The translations under genes and the position numbers were made by a program. DNA of 64,000 nt from Fangia hongkongensis FSC776 = DSM 21703. GTDB lineage: Bacteria; Pseudomonadota; Gammaproteobacteria; Francisellales; Francisellaceae. A model generated the notes under the pieces. That model saw only the letters and a program-made list of their open reading frames with translations, was not told the DNA's origin and ran no database searches. The stretch lies in NCBI RefSeq assembly GCF_000379445.1, contig NZ_KB902275.1:1-64000 (forward strand), written 5' to 3'. Below are positions 45,645-54,293 of the stretch, in pieces; positions within the stretch are counted from its first letter, which is position 1, and each line of letters opens with the position of its first letter.

Positions 45645-46715
45645 TCAATTTATTGAAAATACGACTGTTTTTACTCTACGTGTAGTCGTACCTGCCATTT
45701 TTTCCTCTAGGATTAATGCCTGAGCTTTTTCCTGTTCAAAGACTTCTTTCATATTATTTATTTTGCCAACTGGAATTTTTTTACTCTCACATATATTCAA
45801 GAGTTCTTCAGAGGAATACATCAATATACTTTCAGCAATAATTTTATTAAGCTCAGGTCTGTTCTTGAGCCGTGCTTGATTGGTCTTAAAACGCGGATCC
45901 ATTATCAACTCTTTCATTTTCATTGCCTCACAGAACTTTCCAAACTGAAAATCATTGCCAATAGAAAGTAATATATCCACCCCATCTTTTAAATGATAAA
46001 CTTCCCCATATGGCGCAATGTTCGGATGCAAAGACCCTTCTCTTTTCGGAAGATAACCTGCCATCAGCCAATTAGTTGCCTGATTTTCTAACGAAGCGAT
46101 GGCTGCATCATAAAGCGAGACATGGACCAATGCGCCTTTGTTTGTTCTTTCTCGTTGATATAGTGCTGTCAGTACACCTTCTTTTAACTGGTGACCAGCT
46201 AAAATATCAATTAATGCTACTGGTAACTTTGCTGGTGGGCTATCTGGCCATCCTGTCATAGACATAAAGCCCGTCTCAGCTTGCAATACAATATCAAATG
46301 CCACACGCTCACTGTCTTGACCATAGCCTGATATCTGAGCATAGATTAAGCGTGGATTTATTGCTGATAGCGCATCATAGTCAATTTTTAACTTTTTGGC
46401 TGATGAAGCGCGAAAGTTAGATATAATAACATCAGCATCAGCAACCAACTGATATAGCTTAAGTAAATCTTGTTGATTCTTAAAATCAAGCTGTATGTAT
46501 TGCTTATTATAGTTTGTCGCACAGAAATAGGCTGGAAACGTATTGTCTTTGGACTCATCAGGTAGATGCCATGATCTTGCTGAATCCGGCTTATGGGGAC
46601 TCTCTATTTTAATAACTTCAGCACCTAATTCAGCAAAAAACATGCCGACGCTGGGGCCAGCCAAAACAGTTGCTATTTCCACAACCTTAAGATGATTAAA
46701 TATACTGTTATTCAT
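45645..46715 (-). CDS. CaiB/BaiF family III CoA-transferase (glutarate CoA-transferase-like)
   Basis: The start ATG 46713-46715 follows GAAGAGG, giving 356 aa. Family III signatures: V-L-A-G-P-S-V-G-M-F-F-A-E-L-G-A-E-V-I-K-I-E at the N-terminus, N-Y-N-K-Q-Y near 68, and the catalytic Asp in A-L-I-D-I-L-A-G (about 160). The protein moves CoA between carboxylic acids. Its pairing with a glutaryl-CoA dehydrogenase suggests succinyl-CoA:glutarate transfer; that substrate is inferred from the neighbour. Confidence 0.85.
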   Translation of the reverse strand: MNNSIFNHLKVVEIATVLAGPSVGMFFAELGAEVIKIESPHKPDSARSWHLPDESKDNTFPAYFCATNYNKQYIQLDFKNQQDLLKLYQLVADADVIISNFRASSAKKLKIDYDALSAINPRLIYAQISGYGQDSERVAFDIVLQAETGFMSMTGWPDSPPAKLPVALIDILAGHQLKEGVLTALYQRERTNKGALVHVSLYDAAIASLENQATNWLMAGYLPKREGSLHPNIAPYGEVYHLKDGVDILLSIGNDFQFGKFCEAMKMKELIMDPRFKTNQARLKNRPELNKIIAESILMYSSEELLNICESKKIPVGKINNMKEVFEQEKAQALILEEKMAGTTTRRVKTVVFSIN

Positions 46716-46952
46716 GATGTACCTCTTCACTCAATAACTTAAACTGGATCTGACAACCATCATTTTTTTTAAAAACTTTTGCTTATTCATGTTAATGAAT
46801 AATACATAAACAGCAAATATCAGAGTCAACAATCAAACAAGAGCACATTCATTAAAATATGGGCGAGATCAGATAAACCAAATAACTCTTGACTCACTTA
46901 AGGCAATCTATCACAAACATCTGCTTGTTACTGTTTCAAACAAGTAACAGAA

Positions 46953-46970
46953 TGTATCAAATTTGATACA
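46953..46970. promoter_or_regulatory. Perfect 18-bp palindrome upstream of the CoA-transferase operon
   Basis: TGTATCAAATTTGATACA is a perfect dyad. It lies 16 bases after the MFS stop and 238 bases upstream of the CoA-transferase ATG. Its symmetry suggests a dimeric repressor site; the regulator is not in the neighbourhood. Confidence 0.5.
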
Positions 46971-46985
46971 ACCTTTTGTCAGTTT

Positions 46986-48227
46986 TTAAGCATTACTAGC
47001 TTGTTTCTCCTTCCAAATCACAATACTCACAAGAATAATAATCCCTATCCCAAGAAGTGGTCCCAAGTAAATCGGGACTTGTTTGTTGATATGCTGCCCC
47101 AGAAAGCCTGAAGTGAAAAGGCAGATGGCAGCACCAATCGACCCAGACATGATTAAAAAGGCGGTAATCTTTGGCGAGTTATAATTTGCCTGAGTAATGC
47201 CATAGCCAAGGAGTGTGGGGAAAAGTGCTGAGCATCCGATACCAAGAATAATGGCACCGATAAAAAATAACACAATGCTATCTGATGCTAAAAACACAAG
47301 AAAGCCGATAATAGTAATGGCTGTGCTAATTATCAAATAATATGCAGGTTTTACCTTGCTTAAAATAAAGATCCCAACAATTAAACGAAAAAGTGCAATC
47401 ATCGCCCAAAAAACGCCAATAATGGCACCCGTATAAATCACTGCAACTGACTTTTCTTCTTGCAAATAAGGGGAAAACCAATAAGAAACAATATATTCAA
47501 CATAGACATAAAACACCAAAGCCAGTGCAATTAATACAACACTTAGGTTTAACATTTTATGTTGGTGATTCTCTGAAGGTGGGCTCGCTTTTTTTGTATG
47601 AGAGACTGTCGCATCGGCTTGTTCAAAGCGATAGACACAAAAAAAAGCAAGGATGAATAATAACACATACAAACTGCCTAAAGCTGCAAACACCCCTTTC
47701 CATGAAAAGTAGTGCACAATATATCCTCCAACAATGGGCACAACAGCAGCGCCCAAACCAAAAAAGAAATTAAGAATATTGAGTCTCGCTTCCCCTTTAT
47801 TACTTGCCCTGTAAGCTGCAAAAATACTCTGGCTTACCGTTGGCACCAAAAGACCCAAACAGGCTCCATTGATAAGTGCACAAACGGCATACACCGCCAA
47901 AGGAAACCCAAAAGAGATGGTAAATTGTGCAATAATCCCTAAAAATATCGCTAGCAACAATGTTTTATGACAGCCTAAACGCTCCATAAGTCTTGCACTT
48001 AAAATATTGCCAATCAAAAGCCCAACGATATTAAGCACATCCAAATAGACAATATGCGAAACATGGACACCATAAAAGGCTGCAAGCTGCGGCGATACAA
48101 GCCCAATTGCCGCACCGAAACCTCCTGTAATAAATGCTGCCAAAAAGCAAATGGTCACTGCCTTTAGTTTATATTTCTGTGAAATAATTAATACTTCTTG
48201 ATGATAGTTTGTCTGTACTGTGGCCAT
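46986..48227 (-). CDS. MFS transporter (TsgA/FucP-like)
   Basis: This 413-aa, 12-helix carrier has N-terminal A-A-F-I-T-G-G-F-G-A-A-I-G-L-V and A-R-L-M-E-R-L-G-C-H-K-T loop motifs of the TsgA/fucose-permease-like MFS group. The ATG follows AGGGATAT. It is the last of three same-strand genes (aldo-keto reductase, GH32, MFS), so it probably imports a sugar or oligosaccharide for the GH32 enzyme; substrate inferred. Confidence 0.82.
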   Translation of the reverse strand: MATVQTNYHQEVLIISQKYKLKAVTICFLAAFITGGFGAAIGLVSPQLAAFYGVHVSHIVYLDVLNIVGLLIGNILSARLMERLGCHKTLLLAIFLGIIAQFTISFGFPLAVYAVCALINGACLGLLVPTVSQSIFAAYRASNKGEARLNILNFFFGLGAAVVPIVGGYIVHYFSWKGVFAALGSLYVLLFILAFFCVYRFEQADATVSHTKKASPPSENHQHKMLNLSVVLIALALVFYVYVEYIVSYWFSPYLQEEKSVAVIYTGAIIGVFWAMIALFRLIVGIFILSKVKPAYYLIISTAITIIGFLVFLASDSIVLFFIGAIILGIGCSALFPTLLGYGITQANYNSPKITAFLIMSGSIGAAICLFTSGFLGQHINKQVPIYLGPLLGIGIIILVSIVIWKEKQASNA

Positions 48228-48342
48228 ATATCCCTCTTTGTTTATTACTCCATTTTTAATCTAGATTTAGCATCTTAATATTGCTGTAGGTCAATCTCTC
48301 ACTTATTGGCGCTTAAAAAGCTATCTTACACTCAAGGTGATA

Positions 48343-50085
48343 TCAGTCCCATATTGAACGGAAATACCAAAGGCGAGCTTGTGGTATGTTTTGCGCCTTT
48401 GCTGTTAATATCAGCTCTTTTCTGAGTGACCCTTCAAGATAAAATCGTGTTGTTATACACGCCCTGCCATCATTAATAAACACCTCGATACTACTGGTAT
48501 CAAGCAATATTAAAGCATCAAGATCAGCACTTAAGGTCAATGGAATATCAATATTTTGTGCATTGTCTGTTAAATGATTAATAAGCACAAGCTGGCCTTT
48601 TTCATATACTAAGCCTAGCTTCATTGAACCTGCCTCATTTATCAAGCTCATCTCCCAGCTGCTATCAGGAGCGCTTTGCAACTGAATCTCCATTAAATGA
48701 TCAGAGATTCTTGGCGGGTAAGACACCTCTGGCAGAATGTTAATGCCATCTTTATGTGATCTTAGCTTTTTGTAATTAGGCGTTGGCATCATACAAAGCA
48801 CATTATCTTTCACAGTCATTTCACGTGCAATTGTCATCGCCCCTGCAAAAAAGTGCCTATTTGCCACCGCGCGATCTGTCCAGTTATTCATCCATGCTAT
48901 GATGTAACGTTTTTCATTTTCACCTTCAAAACTTTGTGCCGCATAAAAGTCCTCACCCAAATCCATTCTTTTTGGCTCAGTTTTTGGCACAAACACTTTG
49001 CCATCAAAATCGCCGATATAGTAATAGTTCTGATAATTGCAGTTCACATTATCTATGGTATCGAAAATCGATAAAACTAAAACATAGACGCCATTGATAT
49101 AGAATAAATCCGGGCATTCTAAAGAGCGCCCTGTCAGATTTTCTTCCTGAAATAAAACACTATGATATTCCCACTCACCTAATGATTCTGAGCGATACAC
49201 AACCACGCTTGGAACTTGATCCACTGCTGTGCCGATAATCATATAGTAACAATTGTGTACTTTATCAAACCAGATCTTAGGGTCACGAAAATCATGCGAG
49301 CAAACCTCGGGCTTACAATTCACCATAATCTCGGGACAATCAAAATATACCCCATCTGAACTTTTTAGCTTTCTTTGCTTTTCAATAAAAATATCAGGGG
49401 TGTTCTCTTTATCTTCAAAATGCTCTGTATAGGCCAAATGAAGCGTATCTTCAACCACAAAAGCGCTACCAGAGAACGCCCCGCCAATGTAGCGATTATT
49501 CAAGTTTTCATGTGGGTAAATAGCAATAGGTAAATCCTGCCAATGAATCAAGTCTTCAGATGCAGCATGCCCCCAGTGCATATTCCCCCAATGTGCTTCA
49601 TAGGGATTGTATTGATAAAACAAATGATACATCCCTTTAAAATAAACAAGCCCATTAGGATCATTCATCCAGCCTTGCTTTGGGGTAAAGTGATACTGCG
49701 GTCTTTCCGCAACATCATGGCGCATATGTGAGGAGGAACGCGATGTAAGCCAGTGCCCTCTGTCACAACTAAAACAAATCCCTGCAGTTGAGATATCTAT
49801 GCTGTTAAGCCAGCCATTTTCTATTATTATTTCGTGTATGCTGTCACTTGGAATAGCAAGCTTGTAGTGCTTTTGTGCATCAAGCCGCCAATGGATATGC
49901 CTATACTGATCACCCTTTGTGTGGGCCAAGAGCATATACTCAACAATATCACCCTTTTCATTATATAAATAAAGCGCTGTCGAACACTCTGTCTTACAAT
50001 CAAATGAAAGCACGACACTCTCTTCAGCGTAAATAGAAACCATATTTTCTTGTAAAGGCGTAAACTGCATAAATCCATTTAGCAC
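48343..50085 (-). CDS. GH32 beta-fructosidase (sucrose/fructan hydrolase)
   Basis: This 580-aa cytosolic enzyme has no signal peptide. An N-terminal beta domain of about 125 residues precedes the five-bladed GH32 propeller: W-M-N-D-P-N-G (139-145, nucleophile D142), F-R-D-P-K, and the acid/base Glu in E-C-P-D. The C-terminal beta-sandwich is present. It hydrolyses sucrose, sucrose-6-phosphate or fructo-oligosaccharides. The long N-terminal domain is unusual compared with SacA and closer to some levanase-type enzymes. A start at ATG 50070 is also possible. Confidence 0.9.
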   Translation of the reverse strand: MLNGFMQFTPLQENMVSIYAEESVVLSFDCKTECSTALYLYNEKGDIVEYMLLAHTKGDQYRHIHWRLDAQKHYKLAIPSDSIHEIIIENGWLNSIDISTAGICFSCDRGHWLTSRSSSHMRHDVAERPQYHFTPKQGWMNDPNGLVYFKGMYHLFYQYNPYEAHWGNMHWGHAASEDLIHWQDLPIAIYPHENLNNRYIGGAFSGSAFVVEDTLHLAYTEHFEDKENTPDIFIEKQRKLKSSDGVYFDCPEIMVNCKPEVCSHDFRDPKIWFDKVHNCYYMIIGTAVDQVPSVVVYRSESLGEWEYHSVLFQEENLTGRSLECPDLFYINGVYVLVLSIFDTIDNVNCNYQNYYYIGDFDGKVFVPKTEPKRMDLGEDFYAAQSFEGENEKRYIIAWMNNWTDRAVANRHFFAGAMTIAREMTVKDNVLCMMPTPNYKKLRSHKDGINILPEVSYPPRISDHLMEIQLQSAPDSSWEMSLINEAGSMKLGLVYEKGQLVLINHLTDNAQNIDIPLTLSADLDALILLDTSSIEVFINDGRACITTRFYLEGSLRKELILTAKAQNIPQARLWYFRSIWD

Positions 50086-50158
50086 AAATCATCTATAGTC
50101 GATATCTTACCTTTTTTTGCCTTAAAGTGTTAGTATAAAATATAAACTTTACTATGAT

Positions 50159-51037
50159 CTATGGCACCTCACAGCCATTAGCAATCTCTAAAATAGCAAA
50201 CCAATCCTCAAGTGAAAGAGCGATATCTTTTGCTTTTAATGCGTTTTCAAAGCGCGCTTGATTTTGTGTCCCAAGCACAGGCATCACCTTTGCAGGATGC
50301 TTTAAAATCCATGCCAATGCGATCTGATCAATGCTGTCAGCCTCGTATTTTGCTAATAATGATTGAAGCTTTTGCACCATCTTTTGTTGTGTTTCTGAAC
50401 TTGGTGAGAAAAGCGCCCCGCCTGCTAAAGGTGACCATGCCATTGGACGCACACGATACTGCTGTAATTGATCCAAAGTGCCATCATACATCGGATTTGC
50501 ATGCAAAAGTGAATATTCAATCTGGTTAGTCATAAGCTCAATTCTGCTATTGAGTAAATCAAACTGTGATGGGGTGAAATTAGATACGCCAAATGCTTTC
50601 ACTTTGCCTTCATGCTTAAGCCTTGAAAAGCTCTCAGCAATCTCATCAACATCCATAATCGGGCTTGGCCTATGCACTAAAAGCACATCCAACACATCTG
50701 TATTTAAGTTTCTCAACGTGTTTTCAACGGAAGTTTTAATGCTTTTTGCCGATAGATCATAGTGTTTTGTTGCAACATTTGGCGTTGCTTCACAGGCAAA
50801 TTTAATACCACATTTACTGACAATTGTCATTTTCTCGCGCAGTGATGGCTTGGCTTTTAAAAGTTGACCAAAGATAGCCTCACAGCGATACTCACCATAG
50901 ATATCGGCATGGTCCATTACAGTTACATTATTATCAAGTGCACTTAGCACCAGCGACTCAAGTGCATTTAGCGTTAAATTAGCATCATCTAGACGCCAAA
51001 AACCCAAGGCAAATTCATTTGATAGTTTTACTGACAT
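50159..51037 (-). CDS. Aldo-keto reductase (YdhF/SmoB-like)
   Basis: This 292-aa cytosolic NADPH-dependent reductase has the AKR tetrad: D42 and Y47 in M-D-H-A-D-I-Y-G, K75 in V-S-K-C-G, H122 in L-L-V-H-R-P. It is close to E. coli YdhF and to SmoB, the 6-oxo-glucose reductase of the oxygenolytic sulfoquinovose pathways. It is divergent from the TauD-type dioxygenase gene (188-base shared promoter region), next to a sulfoquinovosidase and carrier, so reduction of 6-oxo-glucose to glucose is the most economical role. That is inference. Confidence 0.85.
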   Translation of the reverse strand: MSVKLSNEFALGFWRLDDANLTLNALESLVLSALDNNVTVMDHADIYGEYRCEAIFGQLLKAKPSLREKMTIVSKCGIKFACEATPNVATKHYDLSAKSIKTSVENTLRNLNTDVLDVLLVHRPSPIMDVDEIAESFSRLKHEGKVKAFGVSNFTPSQFDLLNSRIELMTNQIEYSLLHANPMYDGTLDQLQQYRVRPMAWSPLAGGALFSPSSETQQKMVQKLQSLLAKYEADSIDQIALAWILKHPAKVMPVLGTQNQARFENALKAKDIALSLEDWFAILEIANGCEVP

Positions 51038-51132
51038 AATACCCTCTTTTTCTGATAAATCTTTATGTTGTTTGATTACATTAAACTAATGGCGAATGAG
51101 GCTAAACTATTTTTTTGCAAAATTTAATACAA

Positions 51133-51169
51133 TTTTTTGCACATGCTATATATTTTTTTGTGCAAAAAA
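51133..51169. promoter_or_regulatory. Inverted repeat between aldo-keto reductase and dioxygenase genes
   Basis: TTTTTTGCACA (51133-51143) and TGTGCAAAAAA (51159-51169) are perfect complements 15 bases apart within the divergent promoter region, centred 75 bases before the dioxygenase ATG. It is a candidate shared operator for the sulfoquinovose genes; the core TTTGCACA...TGTGCAAA is typical of dimeric repressors. Confidence 0.5.
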
Positions 51170-51225
51170 AAATTAAGATAATTTCAACCCTAAAAATTTA
51201 CAACAAAAATAAACGCGGAGGAGCC

Positions 51226-52188
51226 ATGGAAATTAAAAATACACCGATAAAAGAGCAGAAAAATTACGGAAATTCTGTTTTTCCTTATGTTATTAATGGT
51301 GAGAATCAAAAAGAAAAATCTGAGTTTCTACTTTGGGTCCAACAAAATAAAGAGGCACTTAAAGCCACTTTGCATCAAAATGATGCCATTTTATTTAGAA
51401 ATTTCCCGATTCAATCTGCTGAAGATTTTGAAAAAATGCTTGATGCAGCTGAATTTGAAAATATGGATTATATGGGCGGCGCTGCACCTAGAACACAAGT
51501 AACCAAATCACGCATTTTGACTTCAAATGAATCTCCTGCCTCTGAAGCAATCCCTTTTCACCATGAGATGTCTCAAGTGCCAAATCCGCCAAATTATATC
51601 TTTTTTTGCTGTGGTATCAGTGCAGAAAAAGGCGGCGCAACACCTATTATTCGCTCCAAGCGTGTTTATGAGCAATTTCAAAACATCAATGCTGAATTTG
51701 CCAACAAGGTTGAACAAAGTGGTGTACGTTATATTCGTGTTATGCCAGAGAAAACAGATGCAGATTCCGCTATTGGCCGCTCTTGGAAAGAGACATTCCA
51801 GTGCACAAGCAAAGAAGAAGCTGAAAGAAAAATGCAATCGCTTGGCATGGAATATCAGTGGCTAGAAGATAACAGTGTTAAAACAACTACCGCTATTTTG
51901 CCTGCCATCCGTAACTATCAGGACCAAAAAATGTTCTTTAATTCAATTTATGCAGCCTACCATGGTTGGAATGATGCCAGAAACGAAGGGCATAAGTCAG
52001 TCACGCTTGCAGATGGCGCCTATATCGATGACACGGTAATGAATACCCTCACTGAAAAAATGAAAGAAGACACCGTGAGCTTTCACTGGCAAGAAGGTGA
52101 TGTGCTATGGATTAACAACAACACTGTTTTGCACTCACGAGAGCCTTATCAAGGCGCAAGAAAAGTGTATGCCTCCATTGCCAAGTGA
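51226..52188 (+). CDS. TauD/SyrP-type Fe(II)/2OG dioxygenase, candidate sulfoquinovose dioxygenase
   Basis: The start ATG 51226 follows GGAGGAG, giving 320 aa. The facial triad is H112-x-E114 in F-H-H-E-M, with H303 in V-L-H-S-R; R312 is positioned to bind 2OG. The family oxidises C-S, C-N or C-H bonds; taurine dioxygenase releases sulfite. The gene is enclosed by a sulfoquinovosidase, a GPH carrier and a SmoB-like reductase, so oxygenolytic release of sulfite from sulfoquinovose (sulfo-ASDO pathway) is the best hypothesis. The fold is seen; the substrate is inferred. Confidence 0.8.
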   Translation: MEIKNTPIKEQKNYGNSVFPYVINGENQKEKSEFLLWVQQNKEALKATLHQNDAILFRNFPIQSAEDFEKMLDAAEFENMDYMGGAAPRTQVTKSRILTSNESPASEAIPFHHEMSQVPNPPNYIFFCCGISAEKGGATPIIRSKRVYEQFQNINAEFANKVEQSGVRYIRVMPEKTDADSAIGRSWKETFQCTSKEEAERKMQSLGMEYQWLEDNSVKTTTAILPAIRNYQDQKMFFNSIYAAYHGWNDARNEGHKSVTLADGAYIDDTVMNTLTEKMKEDTVSFHWQEGDVLWINNNTVLHSREPYQGARKVYASIAK

Positions 52189-52235
52189 GGCCATATTCAT
52201 TTAGCTGTACCAACAATAGATTACTTTTTATGATG

Positions 52236-54239
52236 TCAGCACATTTCTGCAAACAACTCAGCATGCTGAGCATCTTTACGATAAAAGACAGGCGGCTCTC
52301 CTAAAGGCGCCTTCACAGTCACATAACCGCCGGTAAATTCCTCTTTTGAATACGCATGCACCCATTTATCTTCAGGCAAATAGACTTGCCACTCATCTTG
52401 ATGCTCTTTATACACAGGGGCGACTAAAATATCTTTGCCAAGCAAGTATTGATACTGAATATCATAGCAAGTCTCATCCTCTTCATAGTGCATAAATAGT
52501 GGTCTTTGTACCGGCACGCCTTTTAGTGCATTTTCCTCAACCAGTGATTTGATATACGGCTTTAGATGTGTATAAGTGCCAACCATTTTTGCCAAGTGTT
52601 TTAGTACACTTTCATCTTGGTCAAACTGAAAATTATCCTGTGGGCGATTGCCTTCATGTGTACGCATCACAGGCGTGAAAGCTGCCATTTCTGACCAACG
52701 CATAAAGAGCTCCTTATTGCGCTTTAAGCCATGAAGCGTGGTATAGCCACCAATGTCACTATGATGAAGCCCCATGCCAGATAAACCAGATGATAAGGCA
52801 GCTGGAATAACTGATGCTAAGCCATCATGCATGCTAAAATCAACACATTGATCCCCCGCCCAGAGCAAACGATTGTAAGGTTGAAACCCATTGAAGCCCG
52901 CACGCATAAAATACATAACTTCTTCAGATTGACCGGATTCTTCCACTGCTTCAAAGTTCGCTTTTGCCCAAAGGCGTGGCCAGTCGTTATGCATAATCTT
53001 TGCACTTTTATTATTATACAGCTTACAATCAACTGGCAAATACTCACCAAAATCTGCCATCCAGCCTGACAGACCAAAATCAATCATCTCTTTTCGAATC
53101 ACACGGTCTTTATACCATGAGAAAGCCTCAGGATTGGTAAAATCAACCACACCACAATAAAACTCACCAAAATCAACGACATATTCACTGCCATCATCCT
53201 TAGTAGCAAAATATCCCTTATCAAAAGCTTCATTGTATAAATCATATCCTTGAATCAAATAAGGGTTAATATAGCCTAGAAAACGAATGCCTTCCTCTTT
53301 AAGCTCATGTACCTTTTTGTCCAAATCTGGATATAACGCCTTATCCCACTGCCAATTCCAGTTAAGGCGTTTGCCAAAGCTCGTGCGCCTTTCTCCTTGC
53401 CAGTCTTGCGCCCATATTCCAGAGACTTTCACCCCTGCATCAAGCGCTTTTTTCGCTTTGTCTATAACAATTTCAGTGCCATCTTGAATGCCCAAAATAA
53501 TCCCATTATACACCCACTCTGGCAGTGGTTTTTGTCGCCCGAAAAAGCCACTTAATCCCTGAACTAACGCCTGATAACTCTCTGCTTGTTCAAATATTAA
53601 CGCCTCAGGCACTTCCCAACACTGAAGCTCATGAAAATTATCATTTCTAAAATCAAAGTCCATATAAGCTGTGCTTTGCATGTGGCAGTAGTATTTTTGG
53701 GTTGAAATAAAGGTCGATTGTGGATAGTTTGTATTGTAATAATCTCCACCTGCTTTATCCTTCACATCTGCTTGCCAAGTTACATAGCTTGATTTATCCC
53801 TACCAACCCCCGGCTCAGAAGTCCAAAGTGGAAAGTGTTTACCACGCAAATTAAAATACGATAATTGCTCCCCACAACCATATACTTTTTCTTTCTGATC
53901 TGCATGAATGCGAATCCAAAAGCGATTAATCATTTCATTAGAGCAGCTAAAGCTGACATACAATCGATTGTCTTTCTCTTGAAGTTTCAGCTTTAAATTT
54001 GCTTCATCATGAGAAAAATTAATTTCAACATGGCTGCTTGAGATCTGCTCGATGGCATATTTTCTAAGTGCAAAGCGCTCAACTAGATAATCAGATATGT
54101 CAAAATTCCCACGGTACATATCCATTTTATCCTTGCCAACGCCTAAAAATATCATAGGCGAGCTATTTGTATGCTCAAATAGCACCTGATCGTTGTACTG
54201 TAATTTAAAACCTTTTTGATGTTCATTAATGGTAATCAT
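52236..54239 (-). CDS. yihQ: GH31 sulfoquinovosidase (YihQ-like)
   Basis: The start ATG 54237-54239 follows AGGAG, giving 667 aa. This cytosolic GH31 enzyme is strikingly close to YihQ. The nucleophile is D396 in G-W-M-A-D-F-G-E-Y and the acid/base D463 in W-A-G-D-Q. The sulfonate-recognition set of E. coli YihQ (Q262, Q288, R301, W304, Y508) is conserved as Q252, Q278, R291, W294 and Y499. It releases sulfoquinovose from its glycerol glycoside or other glycosides. It is followed upstream by a GPH carrier gene (54-base gap) and converges with the TauD-type dioxygenase gene. Confidence 0.92.
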   Translation of the reverse strand: MITINEHQKGFKLQYNDQVLFEHTNSSPMIFLGVGKDKMDMYRGNFDISDYLVERFALRKYAIEQISSSHVEINFSHDEANLKLKLQEKDNRLYVSFSCSNEMINRFWIRIHADQKEKVYGCGEQLSYFNLRGKHFPLWTSEPGVGRDKSSYVTWQADVKDKAGGDYYNTNYPQSTFISTQKYYCHMQSTAYMDFDFRNDNFHELQCWEVPEALIFEQAESYQALVQGLSGFFGRQKPLPEWVYNGIILGIQDGTEIVIDKAKKALDAGVKVSGIWAQDWQGERRTSFGKRLNWNWQWDKALYPDLDKKVHELKEEGIRFLGYINPYLIQGYDLYNEAFDKGYFATKDDGSEYVVDFGEFYCGVVDFTNPEAFSWYKDRVIRKEMIDFGLSGWMADFGEYLPVDCKLYNNKSAKIMHNDWPRLWAKANFEAVEESGQSEEVMYFMRAGFNGFQPYNRLLWAGDQCVDFSMHDGLASVIPAALSSGLSGMGLHHSDIGGYTTLHGLKRNKELFMRWSEMAAFTPVMRTHEGNRPQDNFQFDQDESVLKHLAKMVGTYTHLKPYIKSLVEENALKGVPVQRPLFMHYEEDETCYDIQYQYLLGKDILVAPVYKEHQDEWQVYLPEDKWVHAYSKEEFTGGYVTVKAPLGEPPVFYRKDAQHAELFAEMC

Positions 54240-54293
54240 TGTGTCTCCTGTAAAGATCAATGTTGATATTAAATCTGCTAAGTCTATGTGTAT

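Noticed and set aside
48343-50085. GH32 enzyme as part of the sulfoquinovose pathway
   Set aside because: Its motifs are those of beta-fructosidases; it is adjacent but more likely serves sucrose or fructan use with the MFS carrier.
51523-51837. Antisense ORF inside the TauD-type dioxygenase gene
   Set aside because: Fully contained in a gene with strong catalytic motifs and codon pattern; a shadow frame.
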